NCBI GenBank assembly: GCA_964590255.1
Contig: CAZPYA010000013.1
Coordinates: forward strand, 1 to 64,000
Length of the DNA stretch: 64,000 nucleotides
Source of the DNA: JAKIYB01 sp964590255
Lineage (GTDB): Bacteria; Armatimonadota; Hebobacteria; CAIYQO01
Reading direction: 5' to 3'
Of the stretch, positions 50,501 through 57,889 are shown piece after piece (position 1 is the stretch's first letter; the number at the start of each line of letters is the position of its first letter). The notes below the pieces were generated by a model that made no database searches, had not been told where the DNA came from, and saw only the letters and a list, made by a program, of their open reading frames with translations. Position numbers and translations under genes: made by a program.

Positions 50501-50726
50501 ACGCAGCGGCTATGGCAACAACGAGATGGGGGCCTACATGGAGATGCGCGACAACCGCGTCTGCTTCTTCGTCCGCCAACTCGCCCGTGGCAAGCATAGC
50601 CTAAGCTACCGCCTCCGCGCGGAAATCCCGGGCAAGTTCAGCGCCATGCCCGCCACCGCCGCCGGCATCTACGCCCCCGAACTGAAAGGCAACTCCGACG
50701 AAATCAAACTCAACATCATGGACTGA
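44520..50726 (+). CDS. Giant secreted alpha-2-macroglobulin family protein lacking the thioester
   Basis: A 2068-residue protein with signal peptide (MKYLRVLLLLALCAVPLLFLG...). N-terminal helical repeats (to about 400) are followed by MG2/MG3 domains (VITDRPVYRPEQTVKFKFWV near 637). An unusual Tyr/Trp-rich segment (about 787-830) follows, then the bait-region-like domain and Gly-rich stretch (about 1200-1290), a MG-type A2M domain (TNFADTALWVAAITTDANG near 1297) and the thioester-domain region (1480-1830). The thioester CxEQ is replaced by NTEA (Asn1517-Ala1520) in YPYENTEAVLNRF. Such proteins trap proteases in the periplasm or on the surface. A strong terminator follows. Confidence 0.88.
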   Translation: MKYLRVLLLLALCAVPLLFLGPLRPVSGQAPDPKIRENATQAMGKGNWKDAYADLSRLALDPQNDPGKVGQDLQNAIQCLRQLGRVDEIDDLREKAIALHAKNWRLLFAAAQSLQNDQHNGFMIAGKFARGGHRGGGKWVNCYERDRVRALQLMEQALAHIEPTDNRVEVSNFYATFAGMMMGNRGWSESWRLQYLTDIASLPDYDEGYYYGYGSGRGAPVDENGDPIFFGVPDGWKTAQNDGERWRYLIAMSVLAQPEREAEMQMQFAGFLHAQFGVETLARYSWFARSFEADGGKPGRYAVQTLTDAETMARLATGPKRFALPDEHNPILIYQQVAQGNSSYRKQAIATLAQIFENRRQYDRAVACWRLLIDDKNYNAQHRINQILGNWGMFEPVVTQPAGQGATIEFRFRNANSVNLTAKAIDIKALLNDVRTHIKSNPNRLEWNQIEIGNLGYRLVQEKQTKYIGEQVAEWDAPLTPRPNHFDRRVTLRTPLKTAGAYELTARMPNGNISKIIIWVADLAIVKKPLNNAVFYYVADAVTGKPIANAALDFFGYRQRWVNTTNGQGKHEITTAGFQKSTDADGQLILAGTDQPNDFQWLITATAGNRFTYHGFTGAWYQPLQNPVFENAKAFVITDRPVYRPEQTVKFKFWVNQAKYDLDGKCPYAGMQFTVRVNNPMGEKAQEKTYTADAYGGFDGEFKPDGAAKLGVYSIQLINGKVYGGGSFRLEEYKKPEFEVKVQAPTEPVALGETITARIEAKYLFGAPVTNAKVKYKVLRSGHTADWYPVDRWDWLYRPGYWWYGYDYAWYPGWRDWGCVRPMPIWWGYRGQPQPELIAEAEVPVGADGTVPVTIDTALAKELLGDTDHRYEITAEVTDSSRRTIVGTGSVLVSRKPFKIYAWLDSGHYRVGDAIQANFNAHTLNGNPVKGRGIVRLLKVAYKTDPMGNDVPVETEVQRWPLDTRDDGTARLQMKAAAAGQYRVSYKITDEQKHEVEGGYVFYVRGEGDDGSKFRFSDLELVTDKREYQPGETVNLLVNTNKDDATVLLFVRPVNGVCNAPKVLRLNGKSALEKLLVGKGDMPNFFVEALTVADGKVYSEMREVMVPPEQRALNVQVQPASSLLQPGKDNNLKVKVTGADGKPYTGSLVVSVYDKAVEYISGGSNIPEIKAFFWKWQRHHNPSVEHSLNRGGYNIVMFEQHMAMLGVFGHATADDELSEHEEMDSIRVVTDGNVRMLGRAMNDTLAASDSAMAPAPMMSAAKSAGFAGDKADRAAEGGGGGGSAPMAAATVRTNFADTALWVAAITTDANGAATIPVKMPDSLTTWKARVWAMGDGSRVGEGTAEIITKKNIMVRLEAPRFFITKDEVVVSAIVHNYLATTKSVQVSLKVENDVLESVNATAEPLTRTVKVAPNTDVRVDWRVRVVRSDFAHVTVQALTDQESDAMKMVFPAYIHGMLKTDSYSGAIRPDGNESSVTLKVPADRLPKHSRLEVRYSPSLAGAMVDALPYLVSYPYENTEAVLNRFLPTVITQKVLLNMGLNLKDIQAKRTNLNAQEIGDDKQRAQDWKRIYEPWEGERNPVFDDAEVAKMAAHNLGRLQSMQVSDGGWGWFSGYGEQSWPHTTALVVHGLQIARANGSNVPPEMIARGIQWLKGYQTQQIEWLKRGDQVRANGDLAREMRYYKMAADALDAFVYMVLVDEKADNLEMRNYLWRDKVGLPVYAKSMFAMALHDLNDIEKRDAVIHNIEQFLVQDNENQTAYLKLPEGNWWYWYGSEYEAQAYYLKLLARTAPKSDTASRLAKYLINNRKHATYWNSTRDTAIVIEALADYMKASGEDQPNMTVDVKLDGRTMKTVRIDGGNLFSFDNKLVLEGPAITTGEHTLTLVKRGTGALYFNAYLTNFTTEDMITKAGLEVKVNRKFYKLVRVEKTTKVAGTRGQPLDQRVEKYTRFELANLATLKSGDLVEVELEIDSKNDYEYLMFSDMKASGFEPVEVRSGYGNNEMGAYMEMRDNRVCFFVRQLARGKHSLSYRLRAEIPGKFSAMPATAAGIYAPELKGNSDEIKLNIMD

Positions 50727-50757
50727 CGGGCACGATCAAGAAGATCAGACACCAAAC

Positions 50758-50782
50758 GGGGGCGGCCACGATGGCCGCCCCC
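50758..50782 (+). terminator. Intrinsic-type hairpin after the alpha-2-macroglobulin gene
   Basis: GGGGGCGGCCA (50758-50768) pairs perfectly with TGGCCGCCCCC (50772-50782) with a 3-nt loop, 31 bp after the stop codon. There is only a weak T-run downstream. Confidence 0.6.
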
Positions 50783-50807
50783 GCGCTTTGTCGCTCTATC
50801 GGGCTCG

Positions 50808-50874
50808 TAGTAAGCCACGCAGCGAAGCGGAGTGGCGTACGATTAAACACACCGTCATCGCCCTATCGCTGTAG
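50808..50874 (-). repeat. Class C dispersed repeat, copy 2
   Basis: The reverse complement of this stretch matches 7123-7188 along its length, including AGCGATAGGGCG and CGCCACTCCGC. It lies in the gap between two convergent genes, as a sole insertion between their stops. Confidence 0.65.
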
Positions 50875-50982
50875 ATGCATCCTGACAACGGAATACCCAC
50901 CTCGCCAGCCCCAGCAAGACGACTGAAATTAGACAGCCGTTTCAACGACTGGTAACAATACTTGGGATGCTGGACTTGGCAC

Positions 50983-53900
50983 TCACGCCGCCCGCACCAC
51001 CTTCACCCGCTTCATCTTCCCGCTCTGCTTCAACACGGCGTCTTTCCCATACACGGTCATCGTCTTGCCGTCATAGATCAACGCCGCGGCGGTGAGGGAG
51101 GTGAGCGTTACGCCGTTTGATGAGATAGATCCCTGCTGCACCATCATCCGTAGTGGCGCGGAACCACCGGTGCGCACGAATCCGGCATGGCCGGAGAAAG
51201 TGACGTTTGCATCCTTGTATGTGCTGGCGGCATCGGCGCCAATGAAGAGACGGTCTTCTCGATTCTTCCAGGTGATCGCTACCCCCGCATCGCCGAGGTT
51301 GCGATATGTCGGCGCTTCCGAGCCGGGCCAGCGAGGCACGAAGAGCGTCAGGTAATGCGTCTGCCCCGCCGACTGCTCGATACGCACCAGTTGCTGATAC
51401 TCATACATCTTCGGATTGGCGTTATACGATTGGTTCGGCCCGGTGCCGACGGCGTCGGTAACGATCTTCGGCGCACGTGGCGCGGCGATGAACATATCCA
51501 GATCGACGCCGCACTGTCCTTCGAAATGGTGCGATTGCCCGATCAGTGTCGGCGCGGCTTTCCAGTTTTTGCCCATATTGGCCAGCCAGGCGGTATCGGT
51601 GCCCTTGGTCGGGATCACGCCCGGCTTTTCCAGTCCGTCTGGTTGTACCGCTTTGGACAGCACCCACCAGTGCAGCGCGGAGGGGGCGTCGGCGCGCAAT
51701 ACATCGTCGCGCACCAGCAGGTATTCCGGGTCGTCGCGGTCCAGGTCTTTTGCGAAGAGCACGCTTCGCCGCCAGGAATTATTCAGCGTCACGCCGTCAG
51801 CATAATCGGCCAGGTTGCCCAGGCTGGCAAAGGCAGTCATCGTGCCCAGCCCGTTCATCCAGTCCTGCTCGTGCATGCCGTCGGCGAAGAGCAGCCGGTT
51901 GCCGAACGGCACGCTCATCAGGTGCGGCTGTCCTTGCTGTCCCATCCAGTACCCGCCAAAGCGCGGCAGCAGCGGCGCGCCCTTGCCATAAAAATACACC
52001 GCGCCGTTATTCGCCTCATACAGGTTCCAGGCGAACGGGTCATGCCGGAAGATGACATTGGACTCGAAGCCGCTGCCCACCTGGCTGCGGAAGATGGCGC
52101 CGAAGCCTTCCCAGCGCCGGCTGTGTAGCGGAGGGGTGGCAGCAGCCTGCGCCGGCAGCTTGCTGATGGCCAGCAGCGTCAGCGACAGGTCGCGGCCGCC
52201 GGTGGTGCCCATGTTGTCCGGCGACGGCTTGCCCTGCTGTTCCCAATACCAGCGCATCAGCTTGCCATGTTCCGGATCGCCCGCACCGAACGGATCGGCG
52301 CCGATGAGGAAGGTCGGGTCGATGACTCCAGAGGAGCTGCGACCCAGCGGGTGATAGACCCGCCGTCCGCCCATGCGCGGCTCCGGCGGCGTCAACATGT
52401 CGCCCAGATACTGGTAGGTCATCTTCTCGCGCTGTATCCACGCTCGCGACTGCGGCGTGTCGATGCCCGCGCGGGTGAGCGCCGTCCAGAACGGCCCGAA
52501 GCGCATGGTGTCGCGCGCGGAATAGAACGGTGATTCCAGGTGTACCCCGCCGGGCGACACTGAGGCGGGCATCACCCGTTCGTTCTCCTCCAGTGCGAAC
52601 TGCAGCCACGCCGGCAGGTGCGGATGGTTCGCCAGCAGGCACGCGGTCATCGCCACCCCGGCGAAATAGCAGTGCTTCTGGTTCGGCGTACCCTGCACAT
52701 AACCGGGGTAGGGATCCGGCTTGTTCGGCTCATACGCGTAGTTCGGCGGGCACCAGAAGGAATCGTGCATCAGGTATGACGTGAACGCCAGCTTGCTTAG
52801 AAACGTCTTACGCTGTTCCGGCGTCATGCGCTCGCCTGCCATGAACTCCATGCCGATGTAGCGCTGCAGCAGTTCATCGGTCGCCTGCATCATATTGTAG
52901 ACCGAATTCGTGTAATAGCCGCTCTCGTTCAGGTTGATGTCGATGAATTTATCCAGATAGGCGGTCGGGTTGTTCGTCGTCGCCAGTTGATCCAGGTATT
53001 TCGCGTCACCGGTGTAGAGGTAAGCCGCCGCCACCTCGGTATCGATGCGCGGTTTCAGCTTGTTCATCAACGTGCTGATCGCCGGTTCGGCCTGCATGCG
53101 GGCACGGATGGCCGGCATATCCGCTTTACTGAAGAAGGCATGGGGAAATTCGATGCGATCCATGCCGTCCCAGGTGAGCTGCCAGTTGCTCACCTTGTCC
53201 AACGGCAATACGACGCGCGTGAACCACCAGCGGTAGAACTCCTTTACCGGATTTGCCGCGAAGTCGCCCTGTTTGCCGACATACAGTGCCCAGTGCCGCT
53301 GTCCCTTGCCCAGCGAGCCGCGGAGGTTGAACTGCTCCGGCGCTGATTCCAGATACAGCGCCTGGTTATACGGGAACGGCAACCAGTCAGCATCGGTGCT
53401 CACCAGGCCGATGGTATTGCCATGCGGATCGCCGGCCAGCAGATAGGCATTGGCCACGCCGGTGAAGAAGAAGCTCCACCCGGTGAACATCGCCACCTGC
53501 GCCGGCGCGGCGTAGGTGATGGGCAGCGACTTCCCTTTCTCGGAAGTGGCGTTCGCCTCGTAATAGGCCGTGGTTGGACGCACGGCGGCGCCAAAGGGGA
53601 AGGTGACGCTGCCGGCATTGACATATGATTCATCGATGCGCGCCAGCGGTTCCCCGCTGCGCAGCGTGACGGTGACAACATACCGTCCACCACCCACGAA
53701 GGTGAAGGTTGTGCGGGCACGAAGAAACAGTGGTCCCTGCGCCAGCACTTCAGTCGTATACGCGGTGAAATTGCCGGCGGGTTCTTTGGGATCAACTGCC
53801 TGTGGCAGACCGGGGATGCGCTCGAAAACGAAGGTGTCCTTCGTCTTGAGCAGTGACGGGCCACTCCATGTCCCGTTCGCCAGCTTCACCCCCAGAATAG

Positions 53901-54414
53901 GGCCTGGCAACGCGCCGCCGACGGTGACGTTCAGGTATGTCGCCAGTGCCGCGGGTTGCGCGTTGGGCGGTAGAGCCCACTCGCCTGCCGGCAGCCGCAC
54001 CGCTGTGACGCCGTTGCGCAGTTCAAGAATATTGCCGACGCGCTCGATCGCCAGGTCGGTCTGCGCCGCTGGGGCAGCATCAGCGCGTGAGCGGAGCGTG
54101 AATGATCGCGTCGCGTTTGCGGGCAGGTCGCTGCGGAACCAAACATCGGCCGATTTGATGCTGCCGTCTGGGTGCAGCGTCACCGCGTCGAGTTGGCAGA
54201 TCACAACCGTGCCATCGCGCAGCAGTTCCAACTTGCCGGAGAAGAGCTGGCCGGCGGGGAATTCGAGGCGGCGATGTACCAGGTCTTCCGCCCAGGGATG
54301 TCCGAGCGATTCAATCAGGGTGATCGGACGCTCATAGGCGTGCGCGGTGGAGCCCAGCACCACCGCGAGCAGCGCTCCAACGATGAGCAGGGTGGGAGAG
54401 AAAGTCATCGACAT
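50983..54414 (-). CDS. Large secreted putative polysaccharide lyase (alpha/alpha toroid plus beta-sandwich)
   Basis: A 1143-residue protein with signal peptide (cleavage after STAHA, residue 26). The N-terminal 400 residues are beta-rich and recall the RIFT-barrel domain of exo-rhamnogalacturonan lyases. The middle (about 400-760) is helical and toroid-like. The following beta-domain contains RSQVGSGFESNVIFRHDPF and NNGAVYFYGKGAPLLPRFGG, resembling the heparinase/alginate-lyase sandwich. A specific activity cannot be assigned. It starts 17 bp after the gdhA stop, but a physiological link is doubtful. GGAGAC lies before the ATG. Could also be a non-enzymatic carbohydrate-binding protein. Confidence 0.68.
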   Translation of the reverse strand: MSMTFSPTLLIVGALLAVVLGSTAHAYERPITLIESLGHPWAEDLVHRRLEFPAGQLFSGKLELLRDGTVVICQLDAVTLHPDGSIKSADVWFRSDLPANATRSFTLRSRADAAPAAQTDLAIERVGNILELRNGVTAVRLPAGEWALPPNAQPAALATYLNVTVGGALPGPILGVKLANGTWSGPSLLKTKDTFVFERIPGLPQAVDPKEPAGNFTAYTTEVLAQGPLFLRARTTFTFVGGGRYVVTVTLRSGEPLARIDESYVNAGSVTFPFGAAVRPTTAYYEANATSEKGKSLPITYAAPAQVAMFTGWSFFFTGVANAYLLAGDPHGNTIGLVSTDADWLPFPYNQALYLESAPEQFNLRGSLGKGQRHWALYVGKQGDFAANPVKEFYRWWFTRVVLPLDKVSNWQLTWDGMDRIEFPHAFFSKADMPAIRARMQAEPAISTLMNKLKPRIDTEVAAAYLYTGDAKYLDQLATTNNPTAYLDKFIDINLNESGYYTNSVYNMMQATDELLQRYIGMEFMAGERMTPEQRKTFLSKLAFTSYLMHDSFWCPPNYAYEPNKPDPYPGYVQGTPNQKHCYFAGVAMTACLLANHPHLPAWLQFALEENERVMPASVSPGGVHLESPFYSARDTMRFGPFWTALTRAGIDTPQSRAWIQREKMTYQYLGDMLTPPEPRMGGRRVYHPLGRSSSGVIDPTFLIGADPFGAGDPEHGKLMRWYWEQQGKPSPDNMGTTGGRDLSLTLLAISKLPAQAAATPPLHSRRWEGFGAIFRSQVGSGFESNVIFRHDPFAWNLYEANNGAVYFYGKGAPLLPRFGGYWMGQQGQPHLMSVPFGNRLLFADGMHEQDWMNGLGTMTAFASLGNLADYADGVTLNNSWRRSVLFAKDLDRDDPEYLLVRDDVLRADAPSALHWWVLSKAVQPDGLEKPGVIPTKGTDTAWLANMGKNWKAAPTLIGQSHHFEGQCGVDLDMFIAAPRAPKIVTDAVGTGPNQSYNANPKMYEYQQLVRIEQSAGQTHYLTLFVPRWPGSEAPTYRNLGDAGVAITWKNREDRLFIGADAASTYKDANVTFSGHAGFVRTGGSAPLRMMVQQGSISSNGVTLTSLTAAALIYDGKTMTVYGKDAVLKQSGKMKRVKVVRAA

Positions 54415-54431
54415 TGAGCAGTCTCCAATTG

Positions 54432-55727
54432 TTACGGGTAAATGCCACGCAGTTTCGTCGCTTCGGCCACGCGGTTGATGGCCAGCGTGTGCGCGGCCAT
54501 GCGCGGCGCGATGTGCAGGCGATCAGCCTCGCGCATCACCAGGTGGAAGGAGTCGATCATAATGCGTTCGAGTTGCCGGTTGATCTCTTCTTCGCTCCAG
54601 AAATGCGCTTGCAGCCCCTGCACCCACTCAAAGTATGACACCGTCACGCCGCCGGCGTTGCAGAGGATGTCCGGGATGATCAGGCAATCTTTCGCAGCGA
54701 GAACGGCATCCGCTTCCGGGGTGGTCGGCCCGTTGGCGCCTTCCGCGATGATGCGCGCCCGCACCGTGTGGGCGTTGTCCGCGCGCAGTTGGTTTTCGAT
54801 GGCTGCCAACACCAGCACGTCGGCGTCGAGAGCCAGCAACTCGTCATTCGTCAGGGCATCGCCACCGGGGAAGCCGGATATCCGCTGTCCATTCGCCGTC
54901 GCGTAGGCATGCAGCGCCGGGATATCCAGGCCACGAGCATTCGACACGCCACCGCTGGCATCGGCCACCGCGATGACGCGCGCTCCCTGCTCTGCCAGCA
55001 GGGACGCCGCCACGCCGCCCACGTTGCCGAAGCCTTGCACGGCGACGGTGGTGCCGGCCAGCGTGCGCCCCTGCGCCAGCAAAGCCTCGCGGATGCAGAA
55101 CGTGACGCCGCGTCCGGTGGCTTCCAGGCGTCCCAGGCTGCCGCCCACCTGCAGCGGCTTGCCGGTGACCACCGCCGGCACGCTATAACCTTTCTGCATG
55201 GAGTAGGTATCCATGATCCAGGCCATCACTTTGGGATTCGTATTCACGTCCGGCGCGGGAATGTCGCTCTCTGGACCGAAGAGGAGCATCATCTCGGTGG
55301 TATAGCGCCGGGTGAGCGCGCACAGCTCATGCTCGCTCAATAGCGACGGGTCAACCACGACGCCGCCTTTCGCGCCGCCGTAGGGAATATTCACCACCGC
55401 GCACTTCCACGTCATCCACATTGCCAGCGCGCGCACGTCGTTCAGGTCCACATGTGGGTGAAAGCGGATGCCGCCTTTGCTGGGCCCGCGGATGGTGTTA
55501 TGGTGCACGCGGATGCCGGTGAACATCTTCAGCGCGCCGCTATCCATCATCACGGGAAAATTCACCGTAAGCTCGCGCCGGGGGTGGCGGAGAAAGTTGC
55601 GAATGCCGTCGTCAAGTTCAAGCAGGGCAGCCGCCTGATCGAACTGCTGCAGCGCCGAATGGTAGGTGCTGCCATGCGGCGGCACGGTGCCGTCGGCCAA
55701 CGGGCAGATCTGTGGAAGGGTGGTCAT
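54432..55727 (-). CDS. gdhA: Glutamate dehydrogenase (Glu/Leu/Phe/Val family)
   Basis: A 431-residue hexameric-type dehydrogenase interconverting glutamate and 2-oxoglutarate plus ammonia. The catalytic Lys lies in VNIPYGGAKGGV, the substrate block in GPSKGGIRFHPHVDL, and VAVQGFGNVGGVAASL is the Rossmann GxGxxG region. Full length. GGAGGAG lies 7 nt before the ATG. The cofactor (NAD or NADP) cannot be told by eye. The gene is divergent from the lipoprotein at 55854. Confidence 0.93.
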   Translation of the reverse strand: MTTLPQICPLADGTVPPHGSTYHSALQQFDQAAALLELDDGIRNFLRHPRRELTVNFPVMMDSGALKMFTGIRVHHNTIRGPSKGGIRFHPHVDLNDVRALAMWMTWKCAVVNIPYGGAKGGVVVDPSLLSEHELCALTRRYTTEMMLLFGPESDIPAPDVNTNPKVMAWIMDTYSMQKGYSVPAVVTGKPLQVGGSLGRLEATGRGVTFCIREALLAQGRTLAGTTVAVQGFGNVGGVAASLLAEQGARVIAVADASGGVSNARGLDIPALHAYATANGQRISGFPGGDALTNDELLALDADVLVLAAIENQLRADNAHTVRARIIAEGANGPTTPEADAVLAAKDCLIIPDILCNAGGVTVSYFEWVQGLQAHFWSEEEINRQLERIMIDSFHLVMREADRLHIAPRMAAHTLAINRVAEATKLRGIYP

Positions 55728-55853
55728 CTCACTTCTCCTCCATGCAGGCTTTCAACAACTATACGGCGAATCCTGCATCATCGTGGCCGATCTGTCGTCA
55801 ACTTGACGATGGAAAAATCGCATGTTAGCATGACGATGACGAAGGAGGATGAC

Positions 55854-56492
55854 ATGCGTATCACCATGGCTGGTTTTCTGCTGATCCTGTCCTGCCTGCT
55901 GCTCGGTTGCCAGACCGGCAAGGTGCAGTCCGTCGCGCGTGGCAATGGCTCCTCGACGACCGACTCCCCCGCCACGCGAAGCGCGCTGGCGCTATCGGTC
56001 ACCGATGGCGCGGGCAAGTCCGCACTGGCGATCAATGGCACCGAGACGAAATATTCAGTCTCCGCGAATGGCACGGCAGTCGGCGCCATTAAGCTGAAGG
56101 AAGGCAAGCTGAAGCTGTATGATACCGCCGGCAAGCAAACCGGCGCGGTAAAATACAAAGATGGCGATTATTCGCTCCGCGATGCATCCGATGCAAAGAT
56201 TGCCAAGTTCGCACCGAAAGAAGGCGGCTTTCGCCTGAAAGATACCGCCGGCAATTTTCTGCTGAAAATCAAGCCGAAAGACGACGGACTGAAAGTCTCG
56301 GACGGCAGCGATGCTGTGCTCGGGAAGGGAACGATCAACGGCACTACCGTGACGTTAAAAAGCGAGGCCGGCGCCGTGCTCTATACCGTCAGCGGTGCCG
56401 CTGACCCCATCGCTTCAGGAATAATGCTGGCCAAATCGCTATCACCATTGCAGAAAGCCGCGCTGATGCTCGCACCCGCTTTGTTGAAATAA
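55854..56492 (+). CDS. Lipoprotein with short beta-hairpin repeats
   Basis: A 212-residue protein with a lipobox LLLGC (Cys19) after a hydrophobic signal. The mature part has tandem units of about 20 residues (GKLKLYDTAGKQTGAVKYKD, then GDYSLRDASDAKIAKFAPKE, then GGFRLKDTAGNFLLKIKPKD), a pattern of alternating strands and turns like tubby/LURP-type or scramblase-like barrels. Probably anchored in a membrane and rich in Lys; no known family is certain. AAGGAGG (55842-55848) is 5 nt before the ATG. The next two genes follow closely (13 bp, then an overlap), suggesting an operon. Confidence 0.75.
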   Translation: MRITMAGFLLILSCLLLGCQTGKVQSVARGNGSSTTDSPATRSALALSVTDGAGKSALAINGTETKYSVSANGTAVGAIKLKEGKLKLYDTAGKQTGAVKYKDGDYSLRDASDAKIAKFAPKEGGFRLKDTAGNFLLKIKPKDDGLKVSDGSDAVLGKGTINGTTVTLKSEAGAVLYTVSGAADPIASGIMLAKSLSPLQKAALMLAPALLK

Positions 56493-56505
56493 TCGAGGTT
56501 CCGTC

Positions 56506-56946
56506 ATGCGTTGTGAGGTTCAATCCGGTTTCCTGATGATCCGCAAGTGCAACAGCGTCGCCGCCGATCGCTGCTGTTTTTGCGGCATCGGCGTCTGCGC
56601 CGAGCACGGTTACCCGCTCACTCGTGAGCAGATCAGCATGTATGGCGTCACGGCGACAACCACCCAGCCGGTATCCTGCCAGAAGTGCATTCAGCAAAAG
56701 ATGCACGACGGCGCGCCCGGCCAACAGCAAGCCCAGCCGGGCCAAGCACAGCAACCCGGCATGCAGCAGCAGGGACAGCCCGGTGGCATGTATTACGATC
56801 CCTACCCGTATTACCCGTACGGCGGCTACCACCCGTACTACTGGGGTGACGACTTCAACTCCCGCGATCGTCACGCCTTCGAAAATCGCGGTTCGTCCGG
56901 CGGTACCGAGGCCGGCGCCGATGCCGCGGATCCCCTTGAAAGCTGA
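56506..56946 (+). CDS. Cys-rich protein with Gln/Gly/Tyr-rich tail, unknown
   Basis: A 146-residue protein. The N-terminal half has Cys pairs CCFCGIGVCAEHG and CQKC, reminiscent of a zinc ribbon or B-box-like finger. The C-terminal half is low-complexity, first Gln/Gly/Pro-rich then Tyr/Pro-rich (PYPYYPYGGYHPYYWG). No signal peptide. Its last 26 nt overlap the start of the glycosyltransferase gene. GAGG precedes the ATG. Could bind metal and a partner through the tail; function unknown. Confidence 0.65.
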   Translation: MRCEVQSGFLMIRKCNSVAADRCCFCGIGVCAEHGYPLTREQISMYGVTATTTQPVSCQKCIQQKMHDGAPGQQQAQPGQAQQPGMQQQGQPGGMYYDPYPYYPYGGYHPYYWGDDFNSRDRHAFENRGSSGGTEAGADAADPLES

Positions 56947-57889
56947 CCTTGACATCCTCTACTACGCCTGCGGTGGCGGCATGGGGCATATCACCCGCGC
57001 CACCGCTATTTTGCGCCAGTTACGCCGGAACGGCATCACTGAACTGCTGGCCGTCGTCAACGCGACGAATACGTCACCACTGGAGCAAGAAGGCTTGCCG
57101 TATCTGCATCTCACCGAGCGTGATCCGAAACGCTTCCGCGAACAGGTTGCGGTGACGATAGAGGCATATCAACCGCATGTGCTGGTGGTCGATGCCTTCC
57201 CTAATGGGATAGTCGGCGAACTGCCCGCGCTGTTGCCCTCATTGCCGTGCCGCACGATGCTCGTATATCGTCACTTGCGCGAGCCGTACCGCCGGGAGTT
57301 GCCAGCCGCCGCCTTCGACCTGTTCCTCTGCGCGGAAGGCCCGATAATTGAAATGGACCGTCGGCAATACGATTGCGAGCCGGTGCTCATCCGCGACGCC
57401 GACGAACTGTTGCCCCGCGCTGAAGCACGACGCAAACTGGGCGTCACCGATGACGCGCCCGTGGTACTGGGCGTCGGCTGCGGTGAACCGGAGTGGGACG
57501 CGTCGGTGTTCGGCCTGCTGGAGAAGATCTGGCGCCGCCGGCAGCCCTTAGCACATCTGCGACTGGCATCGCTGACGCCGGCGGCGGGCACCGTTAATCA
57601 TTTCCCGCTGCTGGAGTTGTTCAACGGCGTCGACCTACTCGTCGGCGCCGGCGGATACAACCTGGCGCATGAAGCGCGGGCCTGTGGCGTGCCGGCGCTC
57701 TTCCTGCCCCGCGCCCGGCGCTATGACGACCAGCAGTGGCGCGCTGGAAGCGACGGGGTCGACAGTCCGGAGGCGCTGGAAGCCCGCATCATGGCATCGC
57801 TGACGGCACTTACGCCGCGACCGGCGTCAGCGTATAACAATGGTGCTTCGCGTGCCGCCGGGGCTATCGCTGAGTTGCTGGCTCGGTAA
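56921..57889 (+). CDS. MurG-like (GT28-type) glycosyltransferase
   Basis: A 322-residue GT-B-fold protein. The N-terminus GGGMGHITRATAILRQLRR is the donor/acceptor-domain signature of MurG and related UDP-sugar transferases. The C-terminal GAGGYNLAHEARACGVPALFLPR matches the nucleotide-binding Gly-rich block with an acidic residue (Glu) and AxGVP. The start is taken as ATG 56921, overlapping the previous gene by 26 nt; a much longer frame upstream is an out-of-frame shadow. True MurG sits in the murein cluster, so this one probably glycosylates something else. It overlaps the next (convergent) gene by 26 nt. Confidence 0.78.
   Translation: MPRIPLKADLDILYYACGGGMGHITRATAILRQLRRNGITELLAVVNATNTSPLEQEGLPYLHLTERDPKRFREQVAVTIEAYQPHVLVVDAFPNGIVGELPALLPSLPCRTMLVYRHLREPYRRELPAAAFDLFLCAEGPIIEMDRRQYDCEPVLIRDADELLPRAEARRKLGVTDDAPVVLGVGCGEPEWDASVFGLLEKIWRRRQPLAHLRLASLTPAAGTVNHFPLLELFNGVDLLVGAGGYNLAHEARACGVPALFLPRARRYDDQQWRAGSDGVDSPEALEARIMASLTALTPRPASAYNNGASRAAGAIAELLAR

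Noticed and set aside
56624..56920. Upstream 99-codon extension of the MurG-like gene
   Set aside because: It overlaps the Cys-rich protein gene in another frame and encodes a basic, Thr/Arg/Pro-rich peptide. ATG 56921 gives the expected N-terminus.
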